Part shown: one piece after another, positions 44,274 through 52,800 of the stretch
Position numbering within the stretch: position 1 is the stretch's first letter
Layout of the letters: the number at the start of each line of letters is the position of its first letter
NCBI GenBank assembly: GCA_965222215.1
Contig: OZ244931.1
Span: 2,542,001 to 2,606,000, forward strand
Reading direction: 5' to 3'
Length of the DNA stretch: 64,000 bases
Source: JABJAG01 sp965222215
Lineage (GTDB): Bacteria > Pseudomonadota > Alphaproteobacteria > UBA6615
Position numbers and translations under genes: made by a program
The notes under the pieces: generated by a model
Database searches by the model: none
The model's input: the letters and a program-made list of their open reading frames with translations, nothing else
Told to the model about the DNA's origin: nothing

Positions 44274-45260
44274 ATGAGGAGTTTTTCACAGATCACGCGC
44301 CGTGCGGCGCTGACGGTTGCTGCCGTTGCGGCACTGTCATTCACAGGCGCCGCCGGCGTACAGGCGGCGGATAAGGTCAAGGTCGGCGTATTCCCGGTCA
44401 CCTCGGCGCTGCCGTACTTCGTCGCGCTCGAGCGCGGCTACTTCAAGGACGCGGACATTGAGCCGGAAATGGTGCGCCTGATCGGCGGTCCCGCGCTTGT
44501 TTCGGCGATGATTACCGGCGACACCGACGTGTCCGCCAATCTGGTGACCATCGAGGGCATGAACGCCAACCTGAAGAAGGAAGGCCTCGTCAACTATATC
44601 TCCATCAACAGCCAGAACAAAAAGTACAAGATGGAGACCTTCGTGGTCCGCAAGGGCTTCGGTGCAAAGAAGATCAGCGATCTGAAGGGCGCCAAGATCA
44701 TGTCCGCCCCGGGACCGGCCAATATCATGATGGCGAAGGCTGTTCTTGCGGCCAACGGCCTGAAGGAAGGCGACTACCAGCTCGACCAGCTCGCCATGCC
44801 GCAGCACGTCTCGGCAATGCAGGCCGGCACCTATGACGCCGGCTACACGCTGGAACCCGCCGTCACTCTGATGGAGAATCAGGGTTCGGCTTCATCGCTC
44901 GAGACCGGTGTCATCGCCACCTACATCCTCGGCAACGACGACGCCGATGCCTGGGTTGCGGGTACCGCTCTGACCGGCGACTTCCTGAAGGAACGTCCGG
45001 ACGTGGCCAAGCGCTTCACCGCGGCATGGGCCCGTGCGCTTGCTGACATCGCGAAGGACGACACCGTGCGCAAGCACCTGGTGAAGAACACCTTCACGCC
45101 GGAAGCCGTGGCGCCGACGGTCCCGCTGGTGAACTTCGTTATGGCCGGTGACCTGAGCGACGGCGACAAGGCCGAGTTCCAGCAGTTCATCGACTTTGTT
45201 GCCGACAACGGAATCCTGTCGGAAAAAGTCGACGTCACGAAGTACCTCAAAACCTTCTGA
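44274..45260 (+). CDS. ABC transporter substrate-binding protein, SsuA/TauA (NMT1-like) family
   Basis: A 328-residue periplasmic binding protein. The signal peptide covers about residues 1-31 (cut near VQA), with a twin arginine at 9-10 (ITRRAALTVAAVAAL) that could make it a Tat substrate. The mature part fits the SsuA/TauA/NMT1 fold (KVGVFPVTSALPYFVALERGYF, then LKGAKIMSAPGPANIMM). AGGAGG at 44260-44265 is a strong ribosome site. Relatives bind sulfonates, nitrate, riboflavin precursors or pyrimidine-like ligands. Position between hyuAB and the ring-opening amidohydrolase suggests the ligand feeds those enzymes. Confidence 0.88.
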   Translation: MRSFSQITRRAALTVAAVAALSFTGAAGVQAADKVKVGVFPVTSALPYFVALERGYFKDADIEPEMVRLIGGPALVSAMITGDTDVSANLVTIEGMNANLKKEGLVNYISINSQNKKYKMETFVVRKGFGAKKISDLKGAKIMSAPGPANIMMAKAVLAANGLKEGDYQLDQLAMPQHVSAMQAGTYDAGYTLEPAVTLMENQGSASSLETGVIATYILGNDDADAWVAGTALTGDFLKERPDVAKRFTAAWARALADIAKDDTVRKHLVKNTFTPEAVAPTVPLVNFVMAGDLSDGDKAEFQQFIDFVADNGILSEKVDVTKYLKTF

Positions 45261-45280
45261 TCGTCGGTTCACGCGATCAG
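45257..45280 (+). other. Hairpin at the 3' end of the binding-protein gene
   Basis: CTGATCG (45257-45263, including the stop codon) pairs perfectly with CGATCAG (45274-45280) around a 10-base loop. Hairpins in this place of ABC operons often stabilise the binding-protein message and set its higher expression over the ATPase and permease. It has no T-run. Confidence 0.35.
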
Positions 45281-45307
45281 GCACGAACATCCAGTGAGGC
45301 AGTAGCG

Positions 45308-46138
45308 ATGGCTGAAGCCACGATCCCAGGTTCTTCCGAGGCGGAACCGTCACCGCCATCGGCTGCCACTGGCACGGATGGTGATGCACACATCACCATC
45401 CGCGGCCTGTCGAAAACTTTCGGCAACGCCACCATCTACGATGACTTCGACCTCGACATCCCCCGCGGCCGTTTCGTGTCCGTGTTCGGGCCGAACGGCT
45501 GCGGGAAGTCGACGCTCATCAACCTTATTTCCGGGCTGATCACGCCCGACGCCGGGACGATCCGTTTCGACGGAAAGCGGCTGAAGGACACGAACTTCGG
45601 CTACGTATTCCAGAACTACCGGGAAGCGCTGTTCCCTTGGATGAAGGCGATCGACAATATCCGCTACCCCCTTCGGTTTCGGAATATTCCCAAGGCGGAA
45701 CAGCAGGAGCGCGTCGACCGGCTGGTGGAGCGTCTTGGCGTCACCATCGACCTCAACAAGTACCCCTACAATATGTCCGGAGGGCAGCAGCAGCTCGTCT
45801 CGATCATGCGCTCGCTGGTCATCGAACCGGAGGTCCTGTTCCTGGACGAACCCTTCTCGGCGCTCGACTATGAAATGACACTGTTCATGCGAGACCAGCT
45901 GCAGGCGCTGTTCATGGACACCAGGACGACCATGGTCTTTGTCTCACATGACCTTGAGGAAGCAGTCTATCTCGCCGACGACGTAATGCTGCTCTCGCGC
46001 GGCCCGGCCGAAGTCGCCGACTACGTCAACGTCGGCATCCCGCGCCCGCGAACGGCGGCGACGATCTCCGACGACGAGTTCGTCGAGATCAAGGGCCACT
46101 GTCTTGAAGTCTTTCAGAAACTGGTGCGCGGCGAATGA
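45308..46138 (+). CDS. ABC transporter ATP-binding protein, SsuB/TauB-like
   Basis: A 276-residue nucleotide-binding subunit. After a 26-residue Pro/Ser/Glu-rich leader come Walker A GPNGCGKST (61-69), a Q-loop (YVFQNYREALFPW), the signature NMSGGQQQL, Walker B VLFLDEPFSALD and the switch histidine in FVSHDLEEAVYLAD. This order and the PW after the Q-loop fit nitrate/sulfonate/taurine-type importers. The stop overlaps the permease start by 4 bases. Confidence 0.92.
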   Translation: MAEATIPGSSEAEPSPPSAATGTDGDAHITIRGLSKTFGNATIYDDFDLDIPRGRFVSVFGPNGCGKSTLINLISGLITPDAGTIRFDGKRLKDTNFGYVFQNYREALFPWMKAIDNIRYPLRFRNIPKAEQQERVDRLVERLGVTIDLNKYPYNMSGGQQQLVSIMRSLVIEPEVLFLDEPFSALDYEMTLFMRDQLQALFMDTRTTMVFVSHDLEEAVYLADDVMLLSRGPAEVADYVNVGIPRPRTAATISDDEFVEIKGHCLEVFQKLVRGE

Positions 46139-46902
46139 AAAATCCTCTTCAGAGTCTTGGCCCCTTCACCCCGCTGGTGGGCGTGGTCGTCCTCCTGCTG
46201 GTCTGGCAATGCGCATTCTGGGTCGAGGTCGTGGACCGTGTCCTTCTGCCATCGCCCGCCTCGATGTTCGTCGCGGTGTGGCAGGGCATGATCGGCGGTG
46301 ACCTGCTGTCCGACTTCTTCAGGACGATCGAACGTACGGCGCTCTCCATCTTTTATGCCGGCATCATCGGCATTCCGCTGGGCATCATTCTCGGGTCATC
46401 GGTCGCGCTGTACCGCTCTGTTGAGTTCGTCGTCGACTTCTTCCGATCGACCCCCGCGAGCGCAGTGTTCCCGCTGTTCCTCGCGATTTCCGGCCCCGGC
46501 GACGCCACGAAGATCCAGGTGGCGGCGTTCGGCGCTTCGCTGGTGATCCTCTTCAACGTCGCCTACGGCGTGATGAATGCACGTAAGACACGCCTGCAGG
46601 CCGCCCAGGTTATGGGCGCCCCGAAATACCGGGTGCTGACGGATGTCATGCTGTTCGAATCCCTGCCACAGACCTTCGTCGGCCTGCGCAACGGCGTCTC
46701 GCTTGCGCTCGTCATCGTGATTGTCGCGGAAATGTTCATCGGCTCGGTCGACGGGCTTGGGCACAATGTGCTCGACAACCAGATGCTGTTTGAAATGCCG
46801 CGCATGTATGCCGCGATCTTTGTCGCCGGCGCGCTGGGTTACGGGTTCAACCTGATGTTCCTGCTGATCGAACGGCGCTACGTGCACTGGTCCGGTCGCT
46901 GA
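46135..46902 (+). CDS. ABC transporter permease, SsuC/TauC-like
   Basis: A 255-residue inner membrane subunit with about six helices. The EAA-type coupling segment is AAQVMGAPKYRVLTDVMLFESLPQ, and IVIVAEMFIGSVDGLGHNV is typical of SsuC/TauC permeases. It overlaps the ATPase gene by 4 bases, completing a canonical importer with the binding protein two genes upstream. Confidence 0.92.
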   Translation: MKNPLQSLGPFTPLVGVVVLLLVWQCAFWVEVVDRVLLPSPASMFVAVWQGMIGGDLLSDFFRTIERTALSIFYAGIIGIPLGIILGSSVALYRSVEFVVDFFRSTPASAVFPLFLAISGPGDATKIQVAAFGASLVILFNVAYGVMNARKTRLQAAQVMGAPKYRVLTDVMLFESLPQTFVGLRNGVSLALVIVIVAEMFIGSVDGLGHNVLDNQMLFEMPRMYAAIFVAGALGYGFNLMFLLIERRYVHWSGR

Positions 46903-46980
46903 TCGCTTCTTCAGCCGATCCGATAGAGTTACAACACCAACAAAGACGCACCTTCGGGGCGCGCATTGGGGGAAGACAAC

Positions 46981-48075
46981 ATGGCCATCGACGTCAGAAA
47001 AATCGAAATCAAGAGTGTGTCGGATGCTTCCGGCCTCGACGAATGGATCCGGTCCGGTGAGATCACGGCCGACCAGATCGTCGCCGTCATCGGCAAGACC
47101 GAGGGCAACGGCGGCGTCAACGACTTCACGCGCATTCTCTCCGACCAGGCATTCCGTGCCGTGCTGATGGAGCACGGCTCGCGCAGCGAGGCCGATATCA
47201 AGGAAATCCCGATGGTCTGGTCCGGCGGTTGCGATGGAGTGATTACCCCCCATGCGGTCGCCTTCGCACGCAACGGCGAGACTGGCCCGGAAAACGAGGA
47301 TCGACTCGTTATGGGCACCGCAATGAGCGCAGAACTTCTCCCTGAGGATATCGGCCGCCCGGCGATGGTCGAGAAGGTGGCCGACGCCGTGCGTGCCGCC
47401 ATGGCCGATGCCGGTATCGAGGACCCGAAGGACGTGCACTACGTGCAGACCAAGACGCCGCTGCTGACTGTCGAGACCGTGCAGGACGCCCATGCGCGCG
47501 GCGAAACGGTTGCGTGCGAGGTCCACGATTCCATGGGCGTATCCAACGGCACCACGGCCCTCGGGATCGGTGTGGCGCTCGGTGAATTCCCCATGCCGGC
47601 CGCCGAAGATATCTGCAAGAACCTCGACATCTATTCCGCCGTCTCGTCCTGCTCGTCGGGTGTCGAACTCGATCGGGCCCAGATCGTGCTGTTCGGTAAC
47701 AAGGCCGGCGCCGGCGGGCGCTACCGGATCGGTCATTCGGTGATGAAGGACGCGCTCGACATCGACGGTATCTACGACGCCATTCGCAATGCCGGACTGG
47801 AGCTCCCGGACCGTCCGCGCGCCGAGGACCTTGGCGGCAAGGTCGTCAACTGCTTCATGAAGTCGGAAGCCGACCCCCGCGCACGCCTGCGTGGCCGTCG
47901 GCAGATCATGCTCGATGATTCCGACGTGCATCACCATCGCCACTCGAAGGCTGCGGTCGGCGGCGTCGCCGCCACGGCCATCGGCGACCCGGCCGTGTTC
48001 GTCTCCGTGGATGCCATGCACCAGGGACCGCAAGGCGGCGGGCCCGTGATCGCCATCGTCGACATGGGCGAATAG
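46981..48075 (+). CDS. Ring-opening amidohydrolase, cyanuric acid amidohydrolase/barbiturase family
   Basis: A 364-residue member of the family that includes AtzD, TrzD and barbiturase, which open s-triazine or pyrimidine rings by hydrolysing a ring amide. I chose the ATG at 46981 with GGGGGAAG just before it. The three-fold repeated fold is visible as three Ser/Lys pairs: K39 with S81 (GKTEGN, SGGCDG), K158 with S226 (TKTPLL, SSGVE), and K294 with S342 (MKSEAD, VSVDA). The C-terminal DAMHQGPQGGGPV is the family's metal/structural segment. Length matches AtzD. I cannot tell cyanuric acid from barbituric acid, or a new cyclic imide, from sequence. The amidase 6 bases downstream would act on the opened product. 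Confidence 0.9.
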   Translation: MAIDVRKIEIKSVSDASGLDEWIRSGEITADQIVAVIGKTEGNGGVNDFTRILSDQAFRAVLMEHGSRSEADIKEIPMVWSGGCDGVITPHAVAFARNGETGPENEDRLVMGTAMSAELLPEDIGRPAMVEKVADAVRAAMADAGIEDPKDVHYVQTKTPLLTVETVQDAHARGETVACEVHDSMGVSNGTTALGIGVALGEFPMPAAEDICKNLDIYSAVSSCSSGVELDRAQIVLFGNKAGAGGRYRIGHSVMKDALDIDGIYDAIRNAGLELPDRPRAEDLGGKVVNCFMKSEADPRARLRGRRQIMLDDSDVHHHRHSKAAVGGVAATAIGDPAVFVSVDAMHQGPQGGGPVIAIVDMGE

Positions 48076-48081
48076 GCGCAA

Positions 48082-49266
48082 ATGCCGCTCCCCTTTGACG
48101 ACCCGTACAACGCGTTCTGCACGGATACCGACGCCTTCCTTGAAGGCGCAGCAGACGGCCCGCTCGCCGGGCTGACATTCGCAGCGAAAGACCTGTACGA
48201 CGTTGCAGGCCACGTCACAGGCGGCGGCAATCCGGACTGGAAACGCACCCACGAGCCCGCGACGGAAACCTCGTGGCCGGTGGCGGCGCTGGTCGATGCC
48301 GGCGCAACCATGGTCGGCAAGACCCACACCGACGAGTTGTCCCGCGGCATCTTCGGCGAAAATGCCCACTACGGCACACCGATCAACCCGGTCGCGCCGG
48401 ACCACGTGCCCGGCGGCTCGTCGAGCGGCTCCGTGGCGGCCGTGGCCGGAGGGCTCGTTGACCTCGCACTGGGCACCGACACAGGCGGCTCCGTCCGTGT
48501 GCCTTCGAGTTTCTGCGGCGTCCTCGGGATGCGCACGACCCACGGACGTATCCCGTTTTCAAATGCCATCGACCAGGCGCCGAGTTTCGACACGGTCGGC
48601 TGGTTCGCGCGCGACGCGGAGACATTCGCGAAAGCCGGGCAGATTCTGCTTGATAGTGAGATCAGCGACCAACCTGTCCCGCACCTGATCGTCGCGGACG
48701 ACCTGTTCGACTACGCGGATGCAAGTACGCGCGCGGCGCTCGCCGGGCCGCTCGACCGGGTTCGCGCCGCAACCCGCGATCACTCCAACGCTACCCTCGC
48801 CCCCGAAGGCGTAGGCACGTGGTTCGGGCACCAGGCGGTGCTTCAGGGCCGCGAAGCCTGGGAGACCTTCGGCGACTGGGTCGATGCCAACGACCCGCGC
48901 TTCGGTTTCGAGGTGGCCGAGAATTTCCTGATCGGCCGCAACTGGTCCGATGAGGCCCGCGCCGAAGCGATGGACGCGCGCCCCGGTTATCGCGCCCGGG
49001 TTGAGGAACTACTCGGCGACGACGGCGTGATCGCGATGCCGACCACGCCTTTTCCTGCCCCGCCACGCAATTCGTTGCGCTCGGAACAAAAGGCGCGACG
49101 CTTCCGCGTGATCGCCATGACCTGCATCGCCGGGCTCTCCGGCACACCGCAGATCAACCTCCCGCTCGCCACCGTGGACGGACGCCCCCAGGGCCTGTCC
49201 CTGATCGGGCCTCGCGGCGGAGATGAACTGCTTATCGATCTGGCGCGAAAAATCCTCGCCGCCTGA
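48082..49266 (+). CDS. Amidase-signature family hydrolase, probably acting on the ring-opened product
   Basis: A 394-residue Ser-cisSer-Lys amidase. The catalytic lysine is K36 in AAKDLYDVAG, the cis-serine is within GGSSSGS at 111-117, and the nucleophile is S137 in GTDTGGSVRVP. It is short compared with the usual 450-500 residues, with a reduced C-terminal region. It starts 6 bases after the ring-opening enzyme. In known pathways the product of AtzD is handled by AtzE, and that of barbiturase by ureidomalonase, so a matching second-step role is likely. The gene is the last of the co-directional set. Confidence 0.85.
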   Translation: MPLPFDDPYNAFCTDTDAFLEGAADGPLAGLTFAAKDLYDVAGHVTGGGNPDWKRTHEPATETSWPVAALVDAGATMVGKTHTDELSRGIFGENAHYGTPINPVAPDHVPGGSSSGSVAAVAGGLVDLALGTDTGGSVRVPSSFCGVLGMRTTHGRIPFSNAIDQAPSFDTVGWFARDAETFAKAGQILLDSEISDQPVPHLIVADDLFDYADASTRAALAGPLDRVRAATRDHSNATLAPEGVGTWFGHQAVLQGREAWETFGDWVDANDPRFGFEVAENFLIGRNWSDEARAEAMDARPGYRARVEELLGDDGVIAMPTTPFPAPPRNSLRSEQKARRFRVIAMTCIAGLSGTPQINLPLATVDGRPQGLSLIGPRGGDELLIDLARKILAA

Positions 49267-49344
49267 AGCCTCGGCGCGACGGGATATGGCGATCTTGTGC
49301 CACCGCCGTTGTCTCGGCACGCGGCAACCTAGATAGTCGCCGCC

Positions 49345-50283
49345 ATGGGTGTTGTCCGAGCTATCGTTTCCTTTGCCGTCCCAATCATGTTGGTCGGCGT
49401 GCTGGCCGGCGTTGTGTATCAACCGCTGGCGGCGGCACTTCGGCCCTGGCTGGTCGTGTTTATCGTGACAACGCTGGCGCTGGCGGTGATGCGGACCGAT
49501 ATGTCGACCCTGACAGCAGTCCTGCGACGGCCGGGCTCTACCCTGGCGCAGGTCATCTGGCTGCTCGCGCTGTCCCCGCTCGTGATGTTCGCGGTGCTGC
49601 TTTTCGTGCCCGTACCGGAGGCGCTCCGCGGTCCGCTTATCCTCTATGCCGCGACAGCACCGATTACCTCGATGCCGGCCTTCGCGCTTCTGTTCGGTCT
49701 CGACGCCGCCTTCGTGCTCGTGGGCGTGACCGCGGCGGCGATGCTTTCCCCGCTCACCGTCCCGGCGACGGCGGCAATCGTCATGGGCGACCAGATTTCC
49801 ATCGGCATCGCCGACCTGGCCATCCGGCTGGCGCTCGTCATCGGCGGATGTTACGCGCTCGGCATGACGTTGCGGCGCCTGATCGGCCCGGCACGGATCA
49901 ACGACTGGACACTTCAGCTGAATGCAACCTTCGTGGTTGCAGCAACCCTGTTGGGGATCGCCGTGATGGACGGGATCGTCGCGCTGGCCATGCGTGACCT
50001 CGGCGCGATGATCGTGACCGTCGCGCTTTTGCTCGGCGTGAGTTTCCTGCTGTTCGTGATCGGGACGCTCCTGTTCGCCCCGGCAGGCTGGACGACGGCA
50101 TTGGGCGCCGGTCTGAACAGCGGCGGACGAAACATCTCGATCGTGCTGGCCGTGGTCGGCGCGTCGGCGAGCGACGCCCTGATCATCGTGGTTGCGGCCG
50201 CGCAGATTCCGATCTTCGTCCTGCCGATCCTTCAGAAACCGCTAATCCGATGGGCGACCCGGCGCGCCAGCCAGGCGACCTAG
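49345..50283 (+). CDS. Bile acid:sodium symporter (BASS)-like membrane transporter
   Basis: A 312-residue hydrophobic protein with about nine or ten membrane segments. ATAPITSMPAFALLFGLDA and GLNSGGRNISIVLAVVG resemble the two crossover regions of BASS/SBF carriers, and RTDMSTL is close to the family's start. Relatives move organic anions with sodium. It lies 78 bases after the amidase gene and 88 before a flavin monooxygenase gene on the same strand, so it may carry a substrate or product of that region. The family assignment is from pattern only. Confidence 0.65.
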   Translation: MGVVRAIVSFAVPIMLVGVLAGVVYQPLAAALRPWLVVFIVTTLALAVMRTDMSTLTAVLRRPGSTLAQVIWLLALSPLVMFAVLLFVPVPEALRGPLILYAATAPITSMPAFALLFGLDAAFVLVGVTAAAMLSPLTVPATAAIVMGDQISIGIADLAIRLALVIGGCYALGMTLRRLIGPARINDWTLQLNATFVVAATLLGIAVMDGIVALAMRDLGAMIVTVALLLGVSFLLFVIGTLLFAPAGWTTALGAGLNSGGRNISIVLAVVGASASDALIIVVAAAQIPIFVLPILQKPLIRWATRRASQAT

Positions 50284-50371
50284 CCAAAGAGACCGGCGCA
50301 TTGCGCCTCGCAACGATATTTGGTCTGTTCCACGCCTCACCGCTTCGAGCACAACGCAAGGCATCGTCTTC

Positions 50372-51592
50372 ATGAAGGGCAAACACGCCATCGTCGTCGG
50401 CGGGTCCGTCGGCGGCCTGTTCACGGCCAACTACCTGCTCAAGAACGGGTGGACCGTCGACGTTCTGGAACAGGTGCAGGCGAACCTCGCATCCCGCGGC
50501 ACTGGCATCGCACGGCACGACGAGCTGGAAGAGATCTGCGACGAGCTCGGTCTGCCGCGCGACGATACGGTCGGCGTCGATGTGCGCGGGCGCACCGCGT
50601 TCGACCGCACCGGCAAGATCATCGCCGAATTCGATCTGACCCAGCGGCTTGGTGCCTGGAACCGGGTGTTCCAGCCGCTCTACGACGCCTTCCCCGAAGC
50701 GCACTATCACAACGGTGCCTCGATGACCGGGCTGGAAACCGACGGCGAGCGCGCCGTGGTGACCACCCGCGACGGGCGCAGCTTCGAGGGAGACGTGGTG
50801 ATCGGCGCCGACGGATTCCGCTCGGCCGTGCGCGGCGTTATCGCCCCCGACGTCCAGCCCCTCTACGGCGGCTACGTCGCCTGGCGCGGCGTCAGCCAGG
50901 AAGCCAACCTTTCGGAGGCGTTCCGCACCGACACCTTCCACCACTATGCGTTCCTGTTCATGCGCTCGAGCCTGCTGATCGGCTATCCGATGGCCGGCGC
51001 GGACGGCTCGATCGAGCCCGGCGGGCGTCGTTACAACTATCTCTGGTACTACCCGGCGCCCGGCGACGAACTGACCGACATCCTGACCGACGCCGAAGGC
51101 AAGGTGCACCCCTACGGGATTTCGCCGGCCCTGATGCGTCCCGAGCATGTCGAGGCCGTCAAGCGCAACGCCGAGCGCGACATGCCGGCGAGCTTTCTCG
51201 ACGCTGTCTACCGGGCCGACACGACCATCGTGCAGCCGATCTACGACGTCTTTTCCCAGAAAACGACATTCGGAAATGTCGCGCTGGTCGGGGATGCCGC
51301 CTTCGTCGCCCGGCCCCATGTCGGGGTCGGCGTACTCAAATCCGGGCAGGACGGCCGCGCGCTCGCCAATGCGCTGGGGGAATGCGACACGGTTGCCGAG
51401 GCTATGGCGCGCTACGAGGCCGAGCGCCTGAAGCCCGGGCAGCGCGCCGTGTGGCACGGGCGCGATCTGGGCTCCTTCATCGAGCGCGGGCACGACCGGC
51501 CCGAGGACGATCCGAACTTCAACCTGCCGCCCGAGCGCGCGATCAAGATCAGCGGCCGCCCCGTCGAACACATGATCGAGCAGGGTCTCTAG
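50372..51592 (+). CDS. FAD-dependent monooxygenase, 2,6-dihydroxypyridine 3-hydroxylase-like
   Basis: A 406-residue class A flavin hydroxylase. The FAD loop VVGGSVGGLFTANYLL is at 8-23, the DG motif is VVIGADGFRSAVR and the GD motif is LVGDAAFVARPHVGVG. The GD motif, with ARPHV after GDAAF, resembles 2,6-dihydroxypyridine 3-hydroxylase and related hydroxylases of N-heterocycles more than UbiH-type enzymes. Substrate unknown. The context next to ring-opening amidohydrolases supports a heteroaromatic substrate. It converges with the Sel1 gene on the other strand. Confidence 0.78.
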   Translation: MKGKHAIVVGGSVGGLFTANYLLKNGWTVDVLEQVQANLASRGTGIARHDELEEICDELGLPRDDTVGVDVRGRTAFDRTGKIIAEFDLTQRLGAWNRVFQPLYDAFPEAHYHNGASMTGLETDGERAVVTTRDGRSFEGDVVIGADGFRSAVRGVIAPDVQPLYGGYVAWRGVSQEANLSEAFRTDTFHHYAFLFMRSSLLIGYPMAGADGSIEPGGRRYNYLWYYPAPGDELTDILTDAEGKVHPYGISPALMRPEHVEAVKRNAERDMPASFLDAVYRADTTIVQPIYDVFSQKTTFGNVALVGDAAFVARPHVGVGVLKSGQDGRALANALGECDTVAEAMARYEAERLKPGQRAVWHGRDLGSFIERGHDRPEDDPNFNLPPERAIKISGRPVEHMIEQGL

Positions 51593-51608
51593 GGCTACCG
51601 CCGCGCTT

Positions 51609-52220
51609 TCAGCGTGAATTGAGCCAGTCGCGGGCCCGCGTTCCGCGCCGATCGAAATCGCCATGCTCCAACCGTCGCGCAAGCACTGAAGCAGGGCCCG
51701 AGATCGGATTCCCGCCACTCAGAAGCGCGACCTCCAGCCAGAACACCGCCTCGGCCTCATCGGCTTCGACGCCGCATCCCGTCAGGTAGTACTCGACCAG
51801 CTTGAGCTGCGCGTCGACATTGCCCGCCCTCGCGGCGTGTTCCATCCATTCGAAGGCCAGTTCCTCGTCCTGTTCCGTCCCGAGGCCTTCCTTGAGCAAG
51901 CCGGCAATATTGAACTGGGCCCGCGTGTCGCCGCCTTCCGCGGCCCTGAACCACCAGCGATAGGCCTTTTCCATGTCCACGGGCACGCCGTCACCCTCCG
52001 CATAGAGCGAACCGAGTGCGTATTGGGCTTTCAGGTGTCCATCGTTCGCAAGCGGCTCCCACACCGCGATCGCGGCCTCATGGTTACCGTCATGGGCATG
52101 CACGAAACCCATCAGGAAACGGGTATCGGATGCCTGCGCAGGCACGACCGCGAACAGACAGAGGCCCGCTGCAAGAAGGACCCGGTGGATGAATAGATGA
52201 GACATCATGATCGGATGCAT
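51609..52220 (-). CDS. Secreted Sel1-repeat protein
   Basis: A 203-residue exported protein. A signal peptide with core LLAAGLCLFAVV ends near AQA (about residue 30), and ATGs at codons 4 to 6 are alternative starts. The mature part has three to four Sel1 repeats, for example AQYALGSLYAEGDGVPVDMEKAYRWWFRAA, then AQFNIAGLLKEGLGTEQDEELAFEWM. Sel1 proteins act as binding scaffolds. Nothing in the context shows its partner. Confidence 0.82.
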   Translation of the reverse strand: MHPIMMSHLFIHRVLLAAGLCLFAVVPAQASDTRFLMGFVHAHDGNHEAAIAVWEPLANDGHLKAQYALGSLYAEGDGVPVDMEKAYRWWFRAAEGGDTRAQFNIAGLLKEGLGTEQDEELAFEWMEHAARAGNVDAQLKLVEYYLTGCGVEADEAEAVFWLEVALLSGGNPISGPASVLARRLEHGDFDRRGTRARDWLNSR

Positions 52221-52270
52221 AAACGGTTTGTGAGGCCCGCACCCCTCAAAGTTGGGTGAAGGCGACAGCG

Positions 52271-52687
52271 CTAGTCCCGCGGCGCGAGGCTGTCCTCGGC
52301 CGTGAGGTGCGCGACCTCGACGTCCGAGCCGGCGAAAGTCCGGGTGACATGATCCGACCCGTAAATCCAGAGGATCACCATCGGCTCGTCGCCGACATTG
52401 AGGAAATAGTGCTCCTTGCCCGCCGCGATATAGGTCGAGTCGTAGGCCTTAAGGCGCGTTCGCTCGCCCTCGATATCGACCTCCGCCTCGCCCGACAGCA
52501 AGGTCACCTGTTCGTCGCAATTGTGCTTGTGCAGGGGCGCGGCCGCTCCCGGCGGGAACGAGCTGATGCCGGTCGTGAAAGCGGCATCCGGGCGTACATG
52601 CGGCACAACCAGCGGCGTGGTCACCACGCCGCCCCCGCGCTCGAGCTTGTCGACCTCGTCGAACTTCAGGACAACGTTTTCAGACAT
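52271..52687 (-). CDS. Small cupin-domain protein
   Basis: A 138-residue single cupin. The metal site is PLHKHNCDEQVTLLSGEAEV (H53, H55, E59) with H93 in AAGKEHYFLNVGD completing the usual set. I chose the ATG whose complement is 52685-52687 because GGAG lies 9 bases upstream. It is divergent from the amidohydrolase gene, sharing a 113-base control region. Function not assignable: it could be an isomerase, an oxygenase or a sensor. Confidence 0.72.
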   Translation of the reverse strand: MSENVVLKFDEVDKLERGGGVVTTPLVVPHVRPDAAFTTGISSFPPGAAAPLHKHNCDEQVTLLSGEAEVDIEGERTRLKAYDSTYIAAGKEHYFLNVGDEPMVILWIYGSDHVTRTFAGSDVEVAHLTAEDSLAPRD

Positions 52688-52800
52688 GGCGGCACTCTCC
52701 GGTCGCTGCAAACCAGCGGAGTGTAGGCGATCCCCTATGACATTTCAGCCCTCGACCCCGACGTGGCAGACTGGCCGTCAGAACGCTTCGGAGACACGCG

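Noticed and set aside
46396..48543. Minus-strand open frame of 715 codons spanning the permease and ring-opening hydrolase
   Set aside because: It crosses several certain plus-strand genes and shows His/Arg/Asp-rich sequence with no domain.
52704..52718. CGCTG-N5-CAGCG inverted repeat between the cupin and amidohydrolase genes
   Set aside because: Short, GC-rich and without T-run; such dyads are expected by chance in this composition, so it is not listed as an operator.
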